Below are positions 44,236 through 56,049 of a DNA stretch of 64,000 nucleotides, piece by piece (position 1 is the first letter of the stretch; every line of letters begins with the position of its first letter). Location of the stretch: positions 133,304 through 197,303 of the forward strand of contig NZ_VDMO01000007.1 in NCBI RefSeq assembly GCF_006335125.1. The letters run 5' to 3'. The position numbers were made by a program, and so were the translations under genes. Source of the DNA: Deinococcus radiopugnans ATCC 19172 (GTDB lineage Bacteria > Deinococcota > Deinococci > Deinococcales > Deinococcaceae). The notes under the pieces are model-generated. The model made no database searches. It saw only the letters and a program-made list of their open reading frames with translations, and was not told where the DNA came from.

Positions 44236-45252
44236 TCAGCGCTCGCCGATCACCAGCGTCACGTCGTGTTCCTGGCCGCCGCGCAGGATGCGGGCGCTGA
44301 CGCTCTGCCCGGCCCGCTCGCGGACGCGCCCCAGCAGTTCCGGCGGACGGCGCACCGGCTGGCCGTCCAGCGACAGCAGCACGTCGCCCACCAGCAGTCC
44401 AGCCTGGGCGGCGGGGCTGCCGTCCTCGACACTGACCACGGTCAGGCCCACCCTGCCGCCCTGGCCCCAGCGCCCCCGGCCACCCCAGGGGCCACGCTCC
44501 CAGTTCCCGCGCTCCCAGCCGCCGCGTCCACGGCCGCCGCCCCAGCCCTCGCGGCCCTGGCCCCACTCGCCCCGGCCTCTGCCGGGGCCACGGTTGGGAG
44601 GCCCGTTGTCGGCGCCGATCTGCGGTTCCGGCCCATCCGTCTGTGGAAACATCACCGGCTGGGTGGCAATGCCCAGATAGCCGCGTGGCACGCGCCCAGT
44701 GCTGCCCAGCAGCCCGGCCACCTTCAGGGCGCGGTCAGCGGGAACGGACAGCAGTTCGCCGCGCGCGACGCCTGCGTTCAGCACGCCCACCAGACCGCCG
44801 CGTGCGTCCACCAGCGCGCCGCCGCTGACCCCCCGGAAGGGCGCCGCGCCGCTGGGCAGCCAGCCCCGGGCGCGGCCCTCCCCGGTGGGCTGCCACTCCA
44901 GCAGGCCCAGCGTCGCCTGGACGCCGTGCGGGGGACGGCCCACCGCCAGCAACAACTCGCCCACGCGCACGCCCCCACTGGCCCCCAGGGCCGGCAGGTT
45001 CAGCCCTTCTACCCGCAGCAGCGCCAGATCGCTGGCCGGGTCACGGCCCGCCACCGCAGCGCTCAGCTCACGCCCGTCGTGGGTGACCACGCTGACCTCC
45101 TCGCCGTGCAGGACATGCGCCACGGTCAGCACCAGCCCGTCGCCGATCACCGTGCCGCTGATGGGCCGCTCGGCGCGGACAGAAACGATACTCGTAGACA
45201 CGGCTTCTACCGCGTCGGCCACTAAGTTCGATAGCTCAGAAAAATTTGTCAT
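44236..45252 (-). CDS. HtrA-like trypsin/PDZ protease with RG/W-rich insert
   Basis: A 338-residue protein. The chymotrypsin-fold triad is His46 (TVAHVLHG), Asp75 (DPASDLALL) and Ser143 ([12 protein letters not shown]). A PDZ domain follows, with [10 protein letters not shown] and [21 protein letters not shown]. The PDZ is interrupted at about 204-268 by a low-complexity stretch of Gly, Arg, Trp and Glu, with many RG steps. No signal peptide is visible (starts [16 protein letters not shown]), unlike exported HtrA, so it may act in the cytoplasm. Confidence 0.88.
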   Translation of the reverse strand: MTNFSELSNLVADAVEAVSTSIVSVRAERPISGTVIGDGLVLTVAHVLHGEEVSVVTHDGRELSAAVAGRDPASDLALLRVEGLNLPALGASGGVRVGELLLAVGRPPHGVQATLGLLEWQPTGEGRARGWLPSGAAPFRGVSGGALVDARGGLVGVLNAGVARGELLSVPADRALKVAGLLGSTGRVPRGYLGIATQPVMFPQTDGPEPQIGADNGPPNRGPGRGRGEWGQGREGWGGGRGRGGWERGNWERGPWGGRGRWGQGGRVGLTVVSVEDGSPAAQAGLLVGDVLLSLDGQPVRRPPELLGRVRERAGQSVSARILRGGQEHDVTLVIGER

Positions 45253-45353
45253 GCCCCCATGGTGCGCTTCGGGCCAAAAAGGCGCGCCGGGCGAATGGTG
45301 GGGGCGTGCCCCTGGCCGAATGGGGGAGGGAAGCGCTCCGCATCCGGCTCAGA

Positions 45354-45359
45354 TAGCAT
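45354..45359 (+). promoter_or_regulatory. Leaderless -10 box
   Basis: TAGCAT ending 7 bases before the ACT-domain gene's ATG. Confidence 0.55.
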
Positions 45360-45366
45360 CTGCGAC

Positions 45367-45747
45367 ATGCCCCTGACCCTCTCCGTGCTGAGCGGCACCT
45401 ACGCCGTGTGCCAGCTTCCCGCCGACGCCGCCCCGCCCGCCTGGGCTTACGCGGGCGAGTTCTGGAGCGTGACCCGCGTGCCCGGCGAACTGTCGGTGGT
45501 CTGCGCTGCGGAGGGCGTGCCAGCGGGGGTGCGGGCCGAGCGGGGCTGGGCGGCGCTGCGGCTGCACGGCCCCTTCGAGTTCACGCTGACCGGCATCCTG
45601 GCCGGCGTGCTGAACCCGCTGCGGGACGCGGGCGTGGGCATTTTCGCCCTGTCCACTTTCGACACCGATTACGTGTTGGTGGCGCAGCCGCGTCTGACCG
45701 AGGCGGTGACGGCCCTGCGCGCGGCAGGCCATACGGTTACCGACTGA
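45367..45747 (+). CDS. ACT-domain protein
   Basis: A 126-residue protein of the CASTOR-like ACT type. It has a short N-terminal domain with WSVTRVPGELSVVCA and a second with LHGPFEFTLTGILAGVLNPLRDAGVGIFALSTFDTDYVLV. Such proteins bind amino acids, but no partner is seen. Its 3' end overlaps the 3' end of the convergent GNAT gene by 11 bases. Confidence 0.85.
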   Translation: MPLTLSVLSGTYAVCQLPADAAPPAWAYAGEFWSVTRVPGELSVVCAAEGVPAGVRAERGWAALRLHGPFEFTLTGILAGVLNPLRDAGVGIFALSTFDTDYVLVAQPRLTEAVTALRAAGHTVTD

Positions 45748-46249
45748 AGAGGTTCCGCCGCAGCACGAACTGAATCACCGGCACCAGCGCGCCCCGGTAT
45801 TCCTGCGGGCTGCCCTGCCCAATTTCCGTGAAGCCCAGCCGCCGCATCAGCGCCCGCGAACGCAGGTTGGGCGCGTGAACCTCGGCGGTGACCGTCTGCA
45901 GGCCCAGGTCAGCGAAGGCGTGTGCCAGCGTCAGCCGTCCGGCCTGGAGGCCCAGGCCCTGACCCCACAGCGCCCGCTCCCCGATGGCAATGCCGAACTC
46001 GGCGCTGTCTCCGGTAAACCCCGCCAGATCGGTGTAACCCACCAGCACGCCGTCCACCGTGATGCCGTGGCGCAGCAATTCCGGCGGCGTCAGCGTCAGC
46101 AGGCCCCGCCAGTGCTGGCGGATGTGCTCGGCGGGCAAGCCCACCGGCCAGTCGATGGCGAGGCAGAACTCTTCGTCCGCGCCCCAGCGCACCGCGCTTT
46201 CCTCGTCGCCGGGCCGCAACGGGCGCAGGCGCACGTCGGCTATGGCCAC
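45737..46249 (-). CDS. GNAT-family N-acetyltransferase
   Basis: A 170-residue RimJ/RimL-like enzyme. Features: [15 protein letters not shown] at the start, [28 protein letters not shown] for acetyl-CoA binding, then [18 protein letters not shown]. The start is GTG, ten bases upstream of the end of the preceding same-strand gene, implying translational coupling. The substrate is unknown. Confidence 0.85.
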   Translation of the reverse strand: MAIADVRLRPLRPGDEESAVRWGADEEFCLAIDWPVGLPAEHIRQHWRGLLTLTPPELLRHGITVDGVLVGYTDLAGFTGDSAEFGIAIGERALWGQGLGLQAGRLTLAHAFADLGLQTVTAEVHAPNLRSRALMRRLGFTEIGQGSPQEYRGALVPVIQFVLRRNLFSR

Positions 46250-47250
46250 AGCCCGTCCAGAATTTGGGCCGCCGAACCCTCCTGACCCTGGGCCACGCCT
46301 TCCCCGGCCCACAGGCTCAGCACGTCCGCGCGGCCGGCTGCGGCCCCCGCTGCACGCATGGGACGGGTCAACGCGTTCTGAAAAGGATAGGGCAGAGGCT
46401 GCCCAATTCCCTCCGTGACGGCGTTTCTCAGGCCCCGCGCCGTTCTTCCGCTGAAGGCGCGGGTCAGGACGGTGTCGCCTGCCTTCGCCGCTGCCAGCGC
46501 GGCCCGGTACGGCGCGGACGTCCCGGCCTCCGTCGCCCGCAGAAACGCCGTGCCGCACTGTGCGAGGCTGGCCCCGGCCTCCAGCACGGCGCGCACATCT
46601 CCCGCTGTCATCAGCCCGCCCGCCGCGATCAGGGGCGTGCGGACGCTCCCGGCTGCCGCACGGGTCAGCGCCAGCGTGTCGGCCAGCTCATCTTCCAGCC
46701 AGCCGCCCCGGTGGCCGCCCGCCGCGCCGCCCTGCACCACGGTGGCGTCCACCCCGTCGGCCTCCAGCTGCCGCGCCTCCTCCAGCCCCGTCGCCGTGCC
46801 GATCACCAGAATCCCGCGTTCCCGTAGCGCCTCCATTTGACGCGCCGTCAGCCGCCCGAAGGTGAAGGAGAGAACGGCGGGGCGAAGCTCCAGGACGGCG
46901 TCCAGCTGTGCGCCGAAGTCTATGTCCGCCTGGGTGGTCAGGGCAGGCGGCGGCAGGCCCAGATCACTGTGGAAAGGGGCCAGTTCGGCGGTGGCCTGCT
47001 CCACTTCCAGCTCTGTGGGCTGCACGCTGGGCTGCGGCGCGAACAGGTTGACGGCGAACGGCCCCCGCGTCAGCCGCCGCACCGCCGCCCCTGCTTCCAG
47101 AATCTGTGCGGGCGTCAGGTACGCCGCGCCCAGGCTGCCCAGCCCGCCCGCGTGGCTGACGGCGGCGGCCAGTTCCGGGGTGCCCGGCCCGCCCGCCATC
47201 GGGGCCAGGACGATGGGCCGCAGGTTCAGCCGCTGCATGATGGAAGGCAT
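46240..47250 (-). CDS. Nitronate monooxygenase (2-nitropropane dioxygenase family)
   Basis: FMN-dependent TIM-barrel enzyme, 336 residues. The N-terminal [33 protein letters not shown] binds FMN phosphate, [12 protein letters not shown] near 165 contains the catalytic His, and [13 protein letters not shown] is the phosphate loop. It detoxifies nitronates such as propionate 3-nitronate in relatives. It is coupled to the GNAT gene downstream. Confidence 0.9.
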   Translation of the reverse strand: MPSIMQRLNLRPIVLAPMAGGPGTPELAAAVSHAGGLGSLGAAYLTPAQILEAGAAVRRLTRGPFAVNLFAPQPSVQPTELEVEQATAELAPFHSDLGLPPPALTTQADIDFGAQLDAVLELRPAVLSFTFGRLTARQMEALRERGILVIGTATGLEEARQLEADGVDATVVQGGAAGGHRGGWLEDELADTLALTRAAAGSVRTPLIAAGGLMTAGDVRAVLEAGASLAQCGTAFLRATEAGTSAPYRAALAAAKAGDTVLTRAFSGRTARGLRNAVTEGIGQPLPYPFQNALTRPMRAAGAAAGRADVLSLWAGEGVAQGQEGSAAQILDGLWP

Positions 47251-47256
47251 GCCCAG

Positions 47257-47262
47257 ACTGTA
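47257..47262 (-). promoter_or_regulatory. -10 box of nitronate monooxygenase
   Basis: TACAGT ending 6 bases before the ATG. It shares two bases with the opposite promoter. Confidence 0.6.
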
Positions 47263-47266
47263 GCCT
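47261..47266 (+). promoter_or_regulatory. -10 box of the deacetylase-family gene
   Basis: TAGCCT ending 9 bases before the GTG start. It overlaps the divergent -10 box by the TA pair. Confidence 0.5.
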
Positions 47267-47275
47267 GCCCGGACT

Positions 47276-48235
47276 GTGGTCGCCGCCTCCCACCCGTTCC
47301 GCGCCCTGACCGCCTACCGCCGCGCCGCCTATGCCGGGCAGCCCGCACCCCGGCGGCAGTTCATGGCGCGTGAGTTCATGCTGGACCTGCTGGAGCGGGT
47401 CGGCGAACGGCTGCCGCTGGAGGACGCCCCGGATCTGCCCTGGGCGCTGGCCGAGCGGGTGCATGACCCGGCGTATCTGGCCCGCTGGCGGGGCGGCGAG
47501 GTCACCCGCGCCGAGGAACGCGCGCTGGGCTTTCCCTGGACGCCCGCCGTCGTGGAGCGCGGCCTGGGCAGCAGCGGGGCCACCCTGGCGGCCACCCGCG
47601 ACGCGCTGCGGGTGGGGCTGGGCCTCAACTTCGGCGGCGGCACCCACCACGCCTACGCCGATCACGCCGAGGGTTTTTCCTTCCTGAACGACGTGGTGAT
47701 CAGCGCCCGCTGGCTGTTGGACAGCGGACACGCCCGCCGCATCCTGATCCTGGATCTGGACGTGCATCAGGGCAACGGCACGGCGTCCATGCTGGCGCAG
47801 GAGGCGCGGACGCTGACCGTCAGCCTGCACGGCGCGAACAACTACCCGTTCACCAAGGAAACGGCAGGCCTGAACGTCGCCCTGCCCGACGGCACCGGGG
47901 ACGCGGCGTACCTGGCGGCGCTGGACGATCAGGTGGCCCCTGCCGTGGCCGCCTTTCGCCCCGATTTCGTCTTCTATCTGGCGGGAGCGGACGTGCTCGC
48001 GGGCGATCAGCTGGGCAAGCTGGCCCTGAGCGTGGACGGCGTGCGCCAGCGGGACGAACGGGTGTTTGCCTGGGCCGCCCGCGCCCGCCTGCCGCTGGTC
48101 ACGGTGATGGCCGGAGGCTACAACCGCGATCCGCAGCGGCTCATCGCGGCACGGCTGGGGACGGTGGAGGCGGCGCTGGGGGCGTTCAGCAGGGCGAAAG
48201 GCCGTGACGCTGTGGGATTTCTACACCAGTCTTAG
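47276..48235 (+). CDS. Histone deacetylase/AcuC-family amidohydrolase
   Basis: Zinc hydrolase of the class I deacetylase fold, 319 residues. Zinc and catalytic residues: two His in [20 protein letters not shown], Asp and His in [14 protein letters not shown], Asp in [11 protein letters not shown], and GGYN near the end. In bacteria such enzymes deacetylate acetoin-related targets, polyamines or proteins. The start is GTG. The TAG stop is formed by a TA target plus the first G of an inserted MITE; precise excision would also leave TAG. Confidence 0.9.
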   Translation: MVAASHPFRALTAYRRAAYAGQPAPRRQFMAREFMLDLLERVGERLPLEDAPDLPWALAERVHDPAYLARWRGGEVTRAEERALGFPWTPAVVERGLGSSGATLAATRDALRVGLGLNFGGGTHHAYADHAEGFSFLNDVVISARWLLDSGHARRILILDLDVHQGNGTASMLAQEARTLTVSLHGANNYPFTKETAGLNVALPDGTGDAAYLAALDDQVAPAVAAFRPDFVFYLAGADVLAGDQLGKLALSVDGVRQRDERVFAWAARARLPLVTVMAGGYNRDPQRLIAARLGTVEAALGAFSRAKGRDAVGFLHQS

Positions 48236-48397
48236 CGCATTTGTCCAAATTACGGCATCAGAGGAGAAGACTTTTGCTGCCTCCATTCTCTGCTCCGCAG
48301 CTTTGCAAGTCCCAACTGCTCGTCGAAATTCACTCACTCTCTGCGAGCTGTGCCAGTCCGTTCGGTCAAAAGTGAACAGCTCTTTTGACAAATGCTC
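48235..48397 (-). mobile_element. TA-flanked MITE, family 2, copy B
   Basis: 163-bp non-coding element, inverted relative to copy A at 1.9 kb. TA dinucleotides flank it (48233-48234 and 48398-48399). Ends: GCGCATTTGTC on the left and GACAAATGCTC on the right. It shares with copy A the GTCAAAAG/CTTTTGAC stem, a GAATTTC(A/G)ACGAGCAGT-like block in the interior and a GATGC region near one end. It sits exactly between the stops of two convergent genes. Confidence 0.78.
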
Positions 48398-48816
48398 TAG
48401 AACCGCAGTTCCACGCCCACGCCCGCGCCAAATCCGCTGGCGGTGCCGCTTCTCACGTAGGCCCGCCACCCGGCTGGCCCCAGCAGCGGCCCGCGCACGC
48501 CACCCTCGGCGTAGACCCCGAAGCGGTTCACATATTCCCCTCCAGCCGTGGCGAAGGCGTCCACCCGCGTGATGGGCAGGTTGATGTCCCGCATCGTGGC
48601 GCCCAGCGCGTACCGGTTGGCGTTGGTGTTTTTCCAGGCTTTCTCGGCCGCCCCCTCGATGCCCAGCGTGCCCAGGATCGGCACCCGGAACACCGAGCCG
48701 CCCGCGTGCAGGCCGTAACCGCGCGTCGTGGCGTCCACCCCGGCCCACGCGGTGGCCGCCGAGGCACTGGCAGGAAGGGCGAGGGCGGCGGCCAACAGCA
48801 GGGGGCGCAGGTTCAT
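48397..48816 (-). CDS. Outer-membrane-type beta-barrel protein
   Basis: A 139-residue protein with a signal peptide (MNLRPLLLAAALALPASASA). Alternating beta strands are rich in Gly and aromatic residues, and the C-terminus GVGVELRF ends in Phe, as barrels inserted by BamA do. It is small, perhaps an eight-stranded barrel. The TAG stop lies at the edge of the MITE; without it the stop would be TAA at the same place. A TACCCT box sets the start. Confidence 0.7.
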   Translation of the reverse strand: MNLRPLLLAAALALPASASAATAWAGVDATTRGYGLHAGGSVFRVPILGTLGIEGAAEKAWKNTNANRYALGATMRDINLPITRVDAFATAGGEYVNRFGVYAEGGVRGPLLGPAGWRAYVRSGTASGFGAGVGVELRF

Positions 48817-48822
48817 GCGCTC

Positions 48823-48828
48823 AGGGTA
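48823..48828 (-). promoter_or_regulatory. Leaderless -10 box
   Basis: TACCCT ending 6 bases before the ATG. Confidence 0.6.
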
Positions 48829-48891
48829 ACGGGTGGGCATGAGGGGGGTGGGCGCGGCGCTCTCACCGTGTTCCTCTTTCCAGCTGACCTC

Positions 48892-49743
<852 letters not shown>

Positions 49744-49750
49744 GCGGGTC

Positions 49751-49756
49751 AGTGTA
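49751..49756 (-). promoter_or_regulatory. Leaderless -10 box of the M55 gene
   Basis: TACACT ending 7 bases before the ATG. Confidence 0.6.
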
Positions 49757-49884
49757 GGGGGTTGCAGCGGCAAACGTGTGGGCGGTGGTCGGCGCGCGCA
49801 GTGGGGCAGACGCGGCGCGGGGAAGCGGACATCCCGGCCCGGCAACCATCGACGGACAACCATTAATCCCTGTCGGGGGCGTGC

Positions 49885-49890
49885 TAGCCT
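49885..49890 (+). promoter_or_regulatory. -10 box of map
   Basis: TAGCCT ending 8 bases before the ATG. Confidence 0.55.
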
Positions 49891-49898
49891 CATATGTT

Positions 49899-50656
<758 letters not shown>

Positions 50657-50660
<4 letters not shown>

Positions 50661-51325
50661 CGCCCGCCCCGCAAACGAAGCCCCCCAGCCCGCCGAAGTT
50701 CCCACGCGGCGGCCTGCGGACCCTCACCCCGGCCGAGCTGGAGGACGAATCGGTCTTTCGGGGCGGCGTCATGGAGGGCGGTTCGCTGGATGCGGGCACG
50801 CTGCAGACCGTCTCCTTCGAGGGCTGCGTCTTCCGCGAGGTCAACCTGAGCGGCGTGGCGTGGAACCTGATCCGCCTGAAGGACGTGCGTTTCGAGGGCT
50901 GTGACCTGAGCGGCGCACGCTGGACCGAGGCAGCGCTGGAGCGCGTGCAGTTCACCGACTGCCGCCTGACCGGCCTGCAACTGCCAGGGGCGGTGCTGCG
51001 CCATGTCCGCCTGACCCGCGCGCTGGCCCCGCTGTCGCTGTGGCCGGAAGTGGACTCCAAACACCTGTGGCTGGAAGACTGTGATCTGACCGAGGCGGTG
51101 TTCATGGACGCCAAACTGCCCGGCGCGGTGTTCCGGGCCTGTGTTCTGGGCAAGACCGAGTTTCACGGCGCGGGGCTGGAGGGGGCCGATCTGCGCGGCT
51201 CAGACCTTCAGGGCGTCCGCGTGGGCCTGCGGGAACTGGCGGGGGTGAGCGTCGAACCTGTTCAGCTGCTGGAACTGGCCCACCTGCTGGGCGTGCGGGT
51301 GCAGGAGTTGCCGGAGAACGCCTGA
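50657..51325 (+). CDS. Pentapeptide-repeat protein
   Basis: A 222-residue protein with degenerate A(D/N)LxG-type repeats from about residue 50 to 195 (VSFEGCVFREVNLSGVAW, LSGARW, LPGAVFRACVLGKTEFHGAG, LEGADLRGSDLQGV). These form a right-handed beta helix. The role is unknown; some such proteins mimic DNA to protect gyrase. Starts at GTG overlapping the map stop. Confidence 0.85.
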
Positions 51326-51327
51326 GC

Positions 51328-51852
51328 CTAGGCCCGCACCCGCGCGCCCACCGTCTCGAAGCGTTCGCCCAGAAAATGCCCCTGCGTCAGCAGCCGGTCC
51401 GCCGAGGCGTGGTGCTGGCCCAGTGCCCCCGCCACGCCGGCGTTGATCAGCTCCAGCTGTTCGCGCAGCAGGGCCTCGGCGCTCTGCCCGCGCTCGTTCA
51501 GGCGGGCGCGGGCGGCGGCGGTCAGGTTCAGGTACGCCCGCAGGGTGGCGGGCAGATACTCGGCGTGGGCCTGCCGGATCAGATAGGTGGTGTGGGCATC
51601 CAGCGGCCCGGCGTCCAGCGCGTCCTGCAGGCGGCACAGCAGCGCCAGGGCGTACAGGCGGTGCGGTTCGGGCAGCCTCAGGGCCAGGTCGGCGGCGCTG
51701 TCGCCCTGGGCGGCGGGGGCGCTGCCTTCCGGCTGCCGCCGGTCCGGCTGGCGCAACACTTCCAGCCGGTGACGGTGGATCATCTGGCGGCGCAGCAGGG
51801 GAAAGGCGAAGATGCTGCCAAAGAAAAAAAGAGGAACCAGGACTTCTTCCAC
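51328..51852 (-). CDS. Membrane-anchored helical protein
   Basis: A 174-residue protein. One N-terminal hydrophobic helix (VLVPLFFFGSIFAFPLL), then a long helical region (RLPEPHRLYALALLCRLQDALDAG and onward) that could be a coiled bundle. A GTG start is chosen because AGGAGG lies eight bases upstream. No recognised domain. Confidence 0.7.
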   Translation of the reverse strand: MEEVLVPLFFFGSIFAFPLLRRQMIHRHRLEVLRQPDRRQPEGSAPAAQGDSAADLALRLPEPHRLYALALLCRLQDALDAGPLDAHTTYLIRQAHAEYLPATLRAYLNLTAAARARLNERGQSAEALLREQLELINAGVAGALGQHHASADRLLTQGHFLGERFETVGARVRA

Positions 51853-52024
51853 GGATGTAACCTCCTGTCGGTTGAGGCTGACGCTACCGGTCCCCGGAGA
51901 TGCTGGCGTCCCTCCAAAGGCGGAGGCACCTGCGCCACCCCAGGGGGCGTCCACTGGGGGAATTGCCCGCTGGACCGCCGTCGCCTAGACTCTGGGCGAT
52001 TCAGTTCCTGGAGGAACCCCAGCC

Positions 52025-52300
52025 TTGGAAACCCTGCGCGTCTCTGCTACATCCCGTCCCAACGCCATCGCCGGGGCGATTGCCGCTCTGCTGCGGTCCC
52101 AGGGCGGCGTGGAAATTCAGGCCATCGGCCCGGCGGCCGTCAACCAGACGGTCAAGGCGCTGGCGATTGCGCGCGGCTACCTGGTGAACGACGGGCTCGA
52201 CCTGTGCGCCCAGCCGGAATTCGTCAAGCTGGACGTGCAGCACGAGGAACGCACCGCCCTGAAGTTCATGGTGCGGGCGCAGCCCAAGGCCGCCGGCTGA
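52025..52300 (+). CDS. spoVS: Stage V sporulation protein S homologue
   Basis: A small Alba-like fold protein, 91 residues. The diagnostic sequence includes LRVSATSRPNAIAGAIAALLR, VEIQAIGPAAVNQTVKALAIARGYL and HEERTALKFMVR. SpoVS also occurs in the non-sporulating Deinococcus-Thermus, where its role is unclear. The start is TTG with a GGAGG site upstream, preceded at 51987-51992 by a TAGACT box. Confidence 0.9.
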   Translation: METLRVSATSRPNAIAGAIAALLRSQGGVEIQAIGPAAVNQTVKALAIARGYLVNDGLDLCAQPEFVKLDVQHEERTALKFMVRAQPKAAG

Positions 52301-52495
52301 CCGCGCCTCAGACCCCGCAGCGGGGCGGCGGACGTGAATCCGGCCCCGCCCCGTTCTCATAAAACCTGAGTGTGGGACGCTAAGATATTGGTGGCGAAAG
52401 CTCTGGTCTCACCGGGGTGCACGCCGCGTTTGTCTCTCTGTCACTGGCTGGCCCCGTTTCAGGGCCGCGCCTCACTTCCCGGAGGAAGTTTCCCT

Positions 52496-53176
52496 ATGTT
52501 TCTTGGCCCCTACACCCCTCTGATTCTGATCGTGTTCGTGGCTTCGCTGCTGATCCAGGGCTATCTGAGCAGCACCTACAAAAAGTGGGGCAAGGTCCGC
52601 AACGCCCGTGGCCTGACCGGCGCGGAAGTGGCCCGCATGATGCTCGACGAGAACGGCCTGCAGGGCGTGCCGGTGCAGGCGGTGCGCGGCAACCTGACCG
52701 ATCACTACGATCCCGGCAAGAAGACCGTCAACCTGAGCGAAAGTGTGTTCGGCGTCGCCAGCGTCGGCGCGATGGCGGTGGCCGCCCACGAGGTCGGTCA
52801 CGCCCTGCAGGACAAGGTCCGGATGCCCGCGCTGGTGCTGCGCGGCAAAATGGCCGTGCCGCTGAGCCTGGGCATGAACCTGGCCCCGTGGCTGCTGCTG
52901 GCGGGCATCTTCTTGCAACTGTCCGGTCTGTTGTGGCTGGGCGTGATCCTGTTCGGCGCAGCCCTGATCTTTCATGTGGTGACGCTGCCGGTGGAATTTG
53001 ACGCCAGCCGCCGGGCGCTGGCCTACCTGGACAGCCGGGGCCTCAACGGCACAGTGCAGGGCCAGAACGGCGCGAAGAACGTGCTGACCGCCGCCGCCCT
53101 GACCTACGTGGCCGGCTTCGCGATGGCGCTGGTGCAGTTCCTGAACATCCTGGGCATTGCCCGCAACAGCGACTGA
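52496..53176 (+). CDS. Zinc metallopeptidase, YugP-type
   Basis: A membrane peptidase of 226 residues (zinc peptidase family 2). It has an N-terminal helix, then the HExxH-type site AVAAHEVGHALQD near residue 100, and three C-terminal helices. DHYDPGKKTVNLSESVFG before the site is family-typical. A GGAGGAA site precedes the ATG. The substrate is unknown. Confidence 0.88.
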   Translation: MFLGPYTPLILIVFVASLLIQGYLSSTYKKWGKVRNARGLTGAEVARMMLDENGLQGVPVQAVRGNLTDHYDPGKKTVNLSESVFGVASVGAMAVAAHEVGHALQDKVRMPALVLRGKMAVPLSLGMNLAPWLLLAGIFLQLSGLLWLGVILFGAALIFHVVTLPVEFDASRRALAYLDSRGLNGTVQGQNGAKNVLTAAALTYVAGFAMALVQFLNILGIARNSD

Positions 53177-53212
53177 CACCCGGCACTCCGAACACCGATT
53201 CAAAACGAAACA

Positions 53213-53240
53213 GGCGGCCTCCATATGGGGCCGCCCGTTC
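53213..53240. terminator. Bidirectional terminator
   Basis: GGCGGCC/GGCCGCC stem between convergent genes, followed by a T-rich stretch on the plus strand. Confidence 0.7.
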
Positions 53241-53257
53241 TATATGGGGGGTGCGGG

Positions 53258-53619
<362 letters not shown>

Positions 53620-53620
<1 letters not shown>

Positions 53621-53949
53621 CAGTTCGCTTCTCCTTTGACTGCGGTGCCCTCGGTGGGCAGACCGGCCTCGGCCCAGGCCAGCGTGCCGCCGCCCAGGTT
53701 GACCACGCGGTCATAGCCGTGTTGCGTCAGGTACTCGCCGGCACGGGCGCTGCGGGCGCCGCTGCGGCAGATCATCACCAGTTCGCGGTCTTTGGGCAGT
53801 TCCGAGAACCGGCTTTCCAGCTCGCTCAGCGGCAGCAGCGTGGCCCCCTCGGCGCGCAGTTCGTCGTACTCGTTCTGCTCGCGGACGTCAACCAGCATGG
53901 CGCCCTGCTTGACGCGGTCCTGACCTTCTTGCGGGGTGATGTCTTCCAT
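53620..53949 (-). CDS. Rhodanese-domain protein
   Basis: A single rhodanese domain, 109 residues: MLVDVREQNEYDE, then the active-site loop MICRSGARSARAG, where Cys carries the persulfide. Translationally coupled to sufT, which suggests a sulfur-transfer role in Fe-S maturation (inference). Confidence 0.9.
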
Positions 53950-53955
53950 ACCAGC

Positions 53956-53961
53956 AGCATA
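53956..53961 (-). promoter_or_regulatory. -10 box of rhodanese-sufT
   Basis: TATGCT ending 6 bases before the ATG. Confidence 0.6.
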
Positions 53962-54008
53962 ACCGAGTCCTCCGGGCGGAATGTGCCCGCGGTCCGCCGG
54001 CGCTGGCC

Positions 54009-54014
54009 TATGCT
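54009..54014 (+). promoter_or_regulatory. -10 box of the second rhodanese gene
   Basis: TATGCT ending 6 bases before the ATG. Confidence 0.6.
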
Positions 54015-54020
54015 GCGCCC

Positions 54021-54302
54021 ATGCCCCTGCCCGAAGGCGTGACCGTCATCGACCTGCGCCCCGCCGAGCTGCGCTTTGCCCAGCCGCTGGAACCGCTGCT
54101 GAGCGGCCGGCCTGTCCTGGCCCTCTCGCTGGACCAGATCGAGGACGGCGCGCACGGCCTGACCCCGGCCAGCGGGCCGCTGCTGGTGATCTGCGAGCGG
54201 GGCGTGCGCTCCGGGCTGGCGGCGCGGTACCTGCGGGCCGACGGGCTGGAGGCCGAGGCCTATCCGGGCGGGGTTCCGGCCCTGCTGCGCGAGACCCGGT
54301 AG
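54021..54302 (+). CDS. Rhodanese-like protein
   Basis: A 93-residue compact rhodanese domain with TVIDLRPAELRF and the catalytic loop VICERGVRSGLAARYLRADG. It is divergent from the first rhodanese, with about 70 bases between starts and mirror-image promoters using the same TATGCT. Confidence 0.82.
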   Translation: MPLPEGVTVIDLRPAELRFAQPLEPLLSGRPVLALSLDQIEDGAHGLTPASGPLLVICERGVRSGLAARYLRADGLEAEAYPGGVPALLRETR

Positions 54303-54362
54303 CCGGGCTGCCGGGCACCACCTTTGCGCGCCCCCGGTCCTGTCTTCTCCCTGACCTTCCCC

Positions 54363-54368
54363 TACACT
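54363..54368 (+). promoter_or_regulatory. Leaderless -10 box
   Basis: TACACT ending 7 bases before the aminotransferase ATG. Confidence 0.6.
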
Positions 54369-54375
54369 GACCCCC

Positions 54376-55848
<1,473 letters not shown>

Positions 55849-55919
55849 TACAACCTCCGATTGACTCATTGGTGGGCCGGGAAGACGCTGGTTTGCCAAC
55901 GAAACAGACAGCATCCGGA
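55849..55919 (+). repeat. Structured repeat family 1, internally deleted copy
   Basis: Retains the left end TACAACCTCCGATTGA and the right part with GGTTTGCCAACGAAACAGAC and GCATCCGGA, flanked by TGA at 55846-55848 and 55920-55922. About half of the core is missing. Confidence 0.7.
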
Positions 55920-56037
55920 TGAGGCGCTTCAGGGGCACGGAAGCCGCGCTGGCCCGCGCAGGGCATGCACCTGAGGCTGGACCCTGAACAATCCTTTACA
56001 GACGTATGTTTCCTCACAATTTGCCCTGGTGTTGGGG

Positions 56038-56043
56038 TACGCT
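56038..56043 (+). promoter_or_regulatory. Leaderless -10 box
   Basis: TACGCT ending 6 bases before the BON/LysM gene's ATG. Confidence 0.6.
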
Positions 56044-56049
56044 CCAGCC

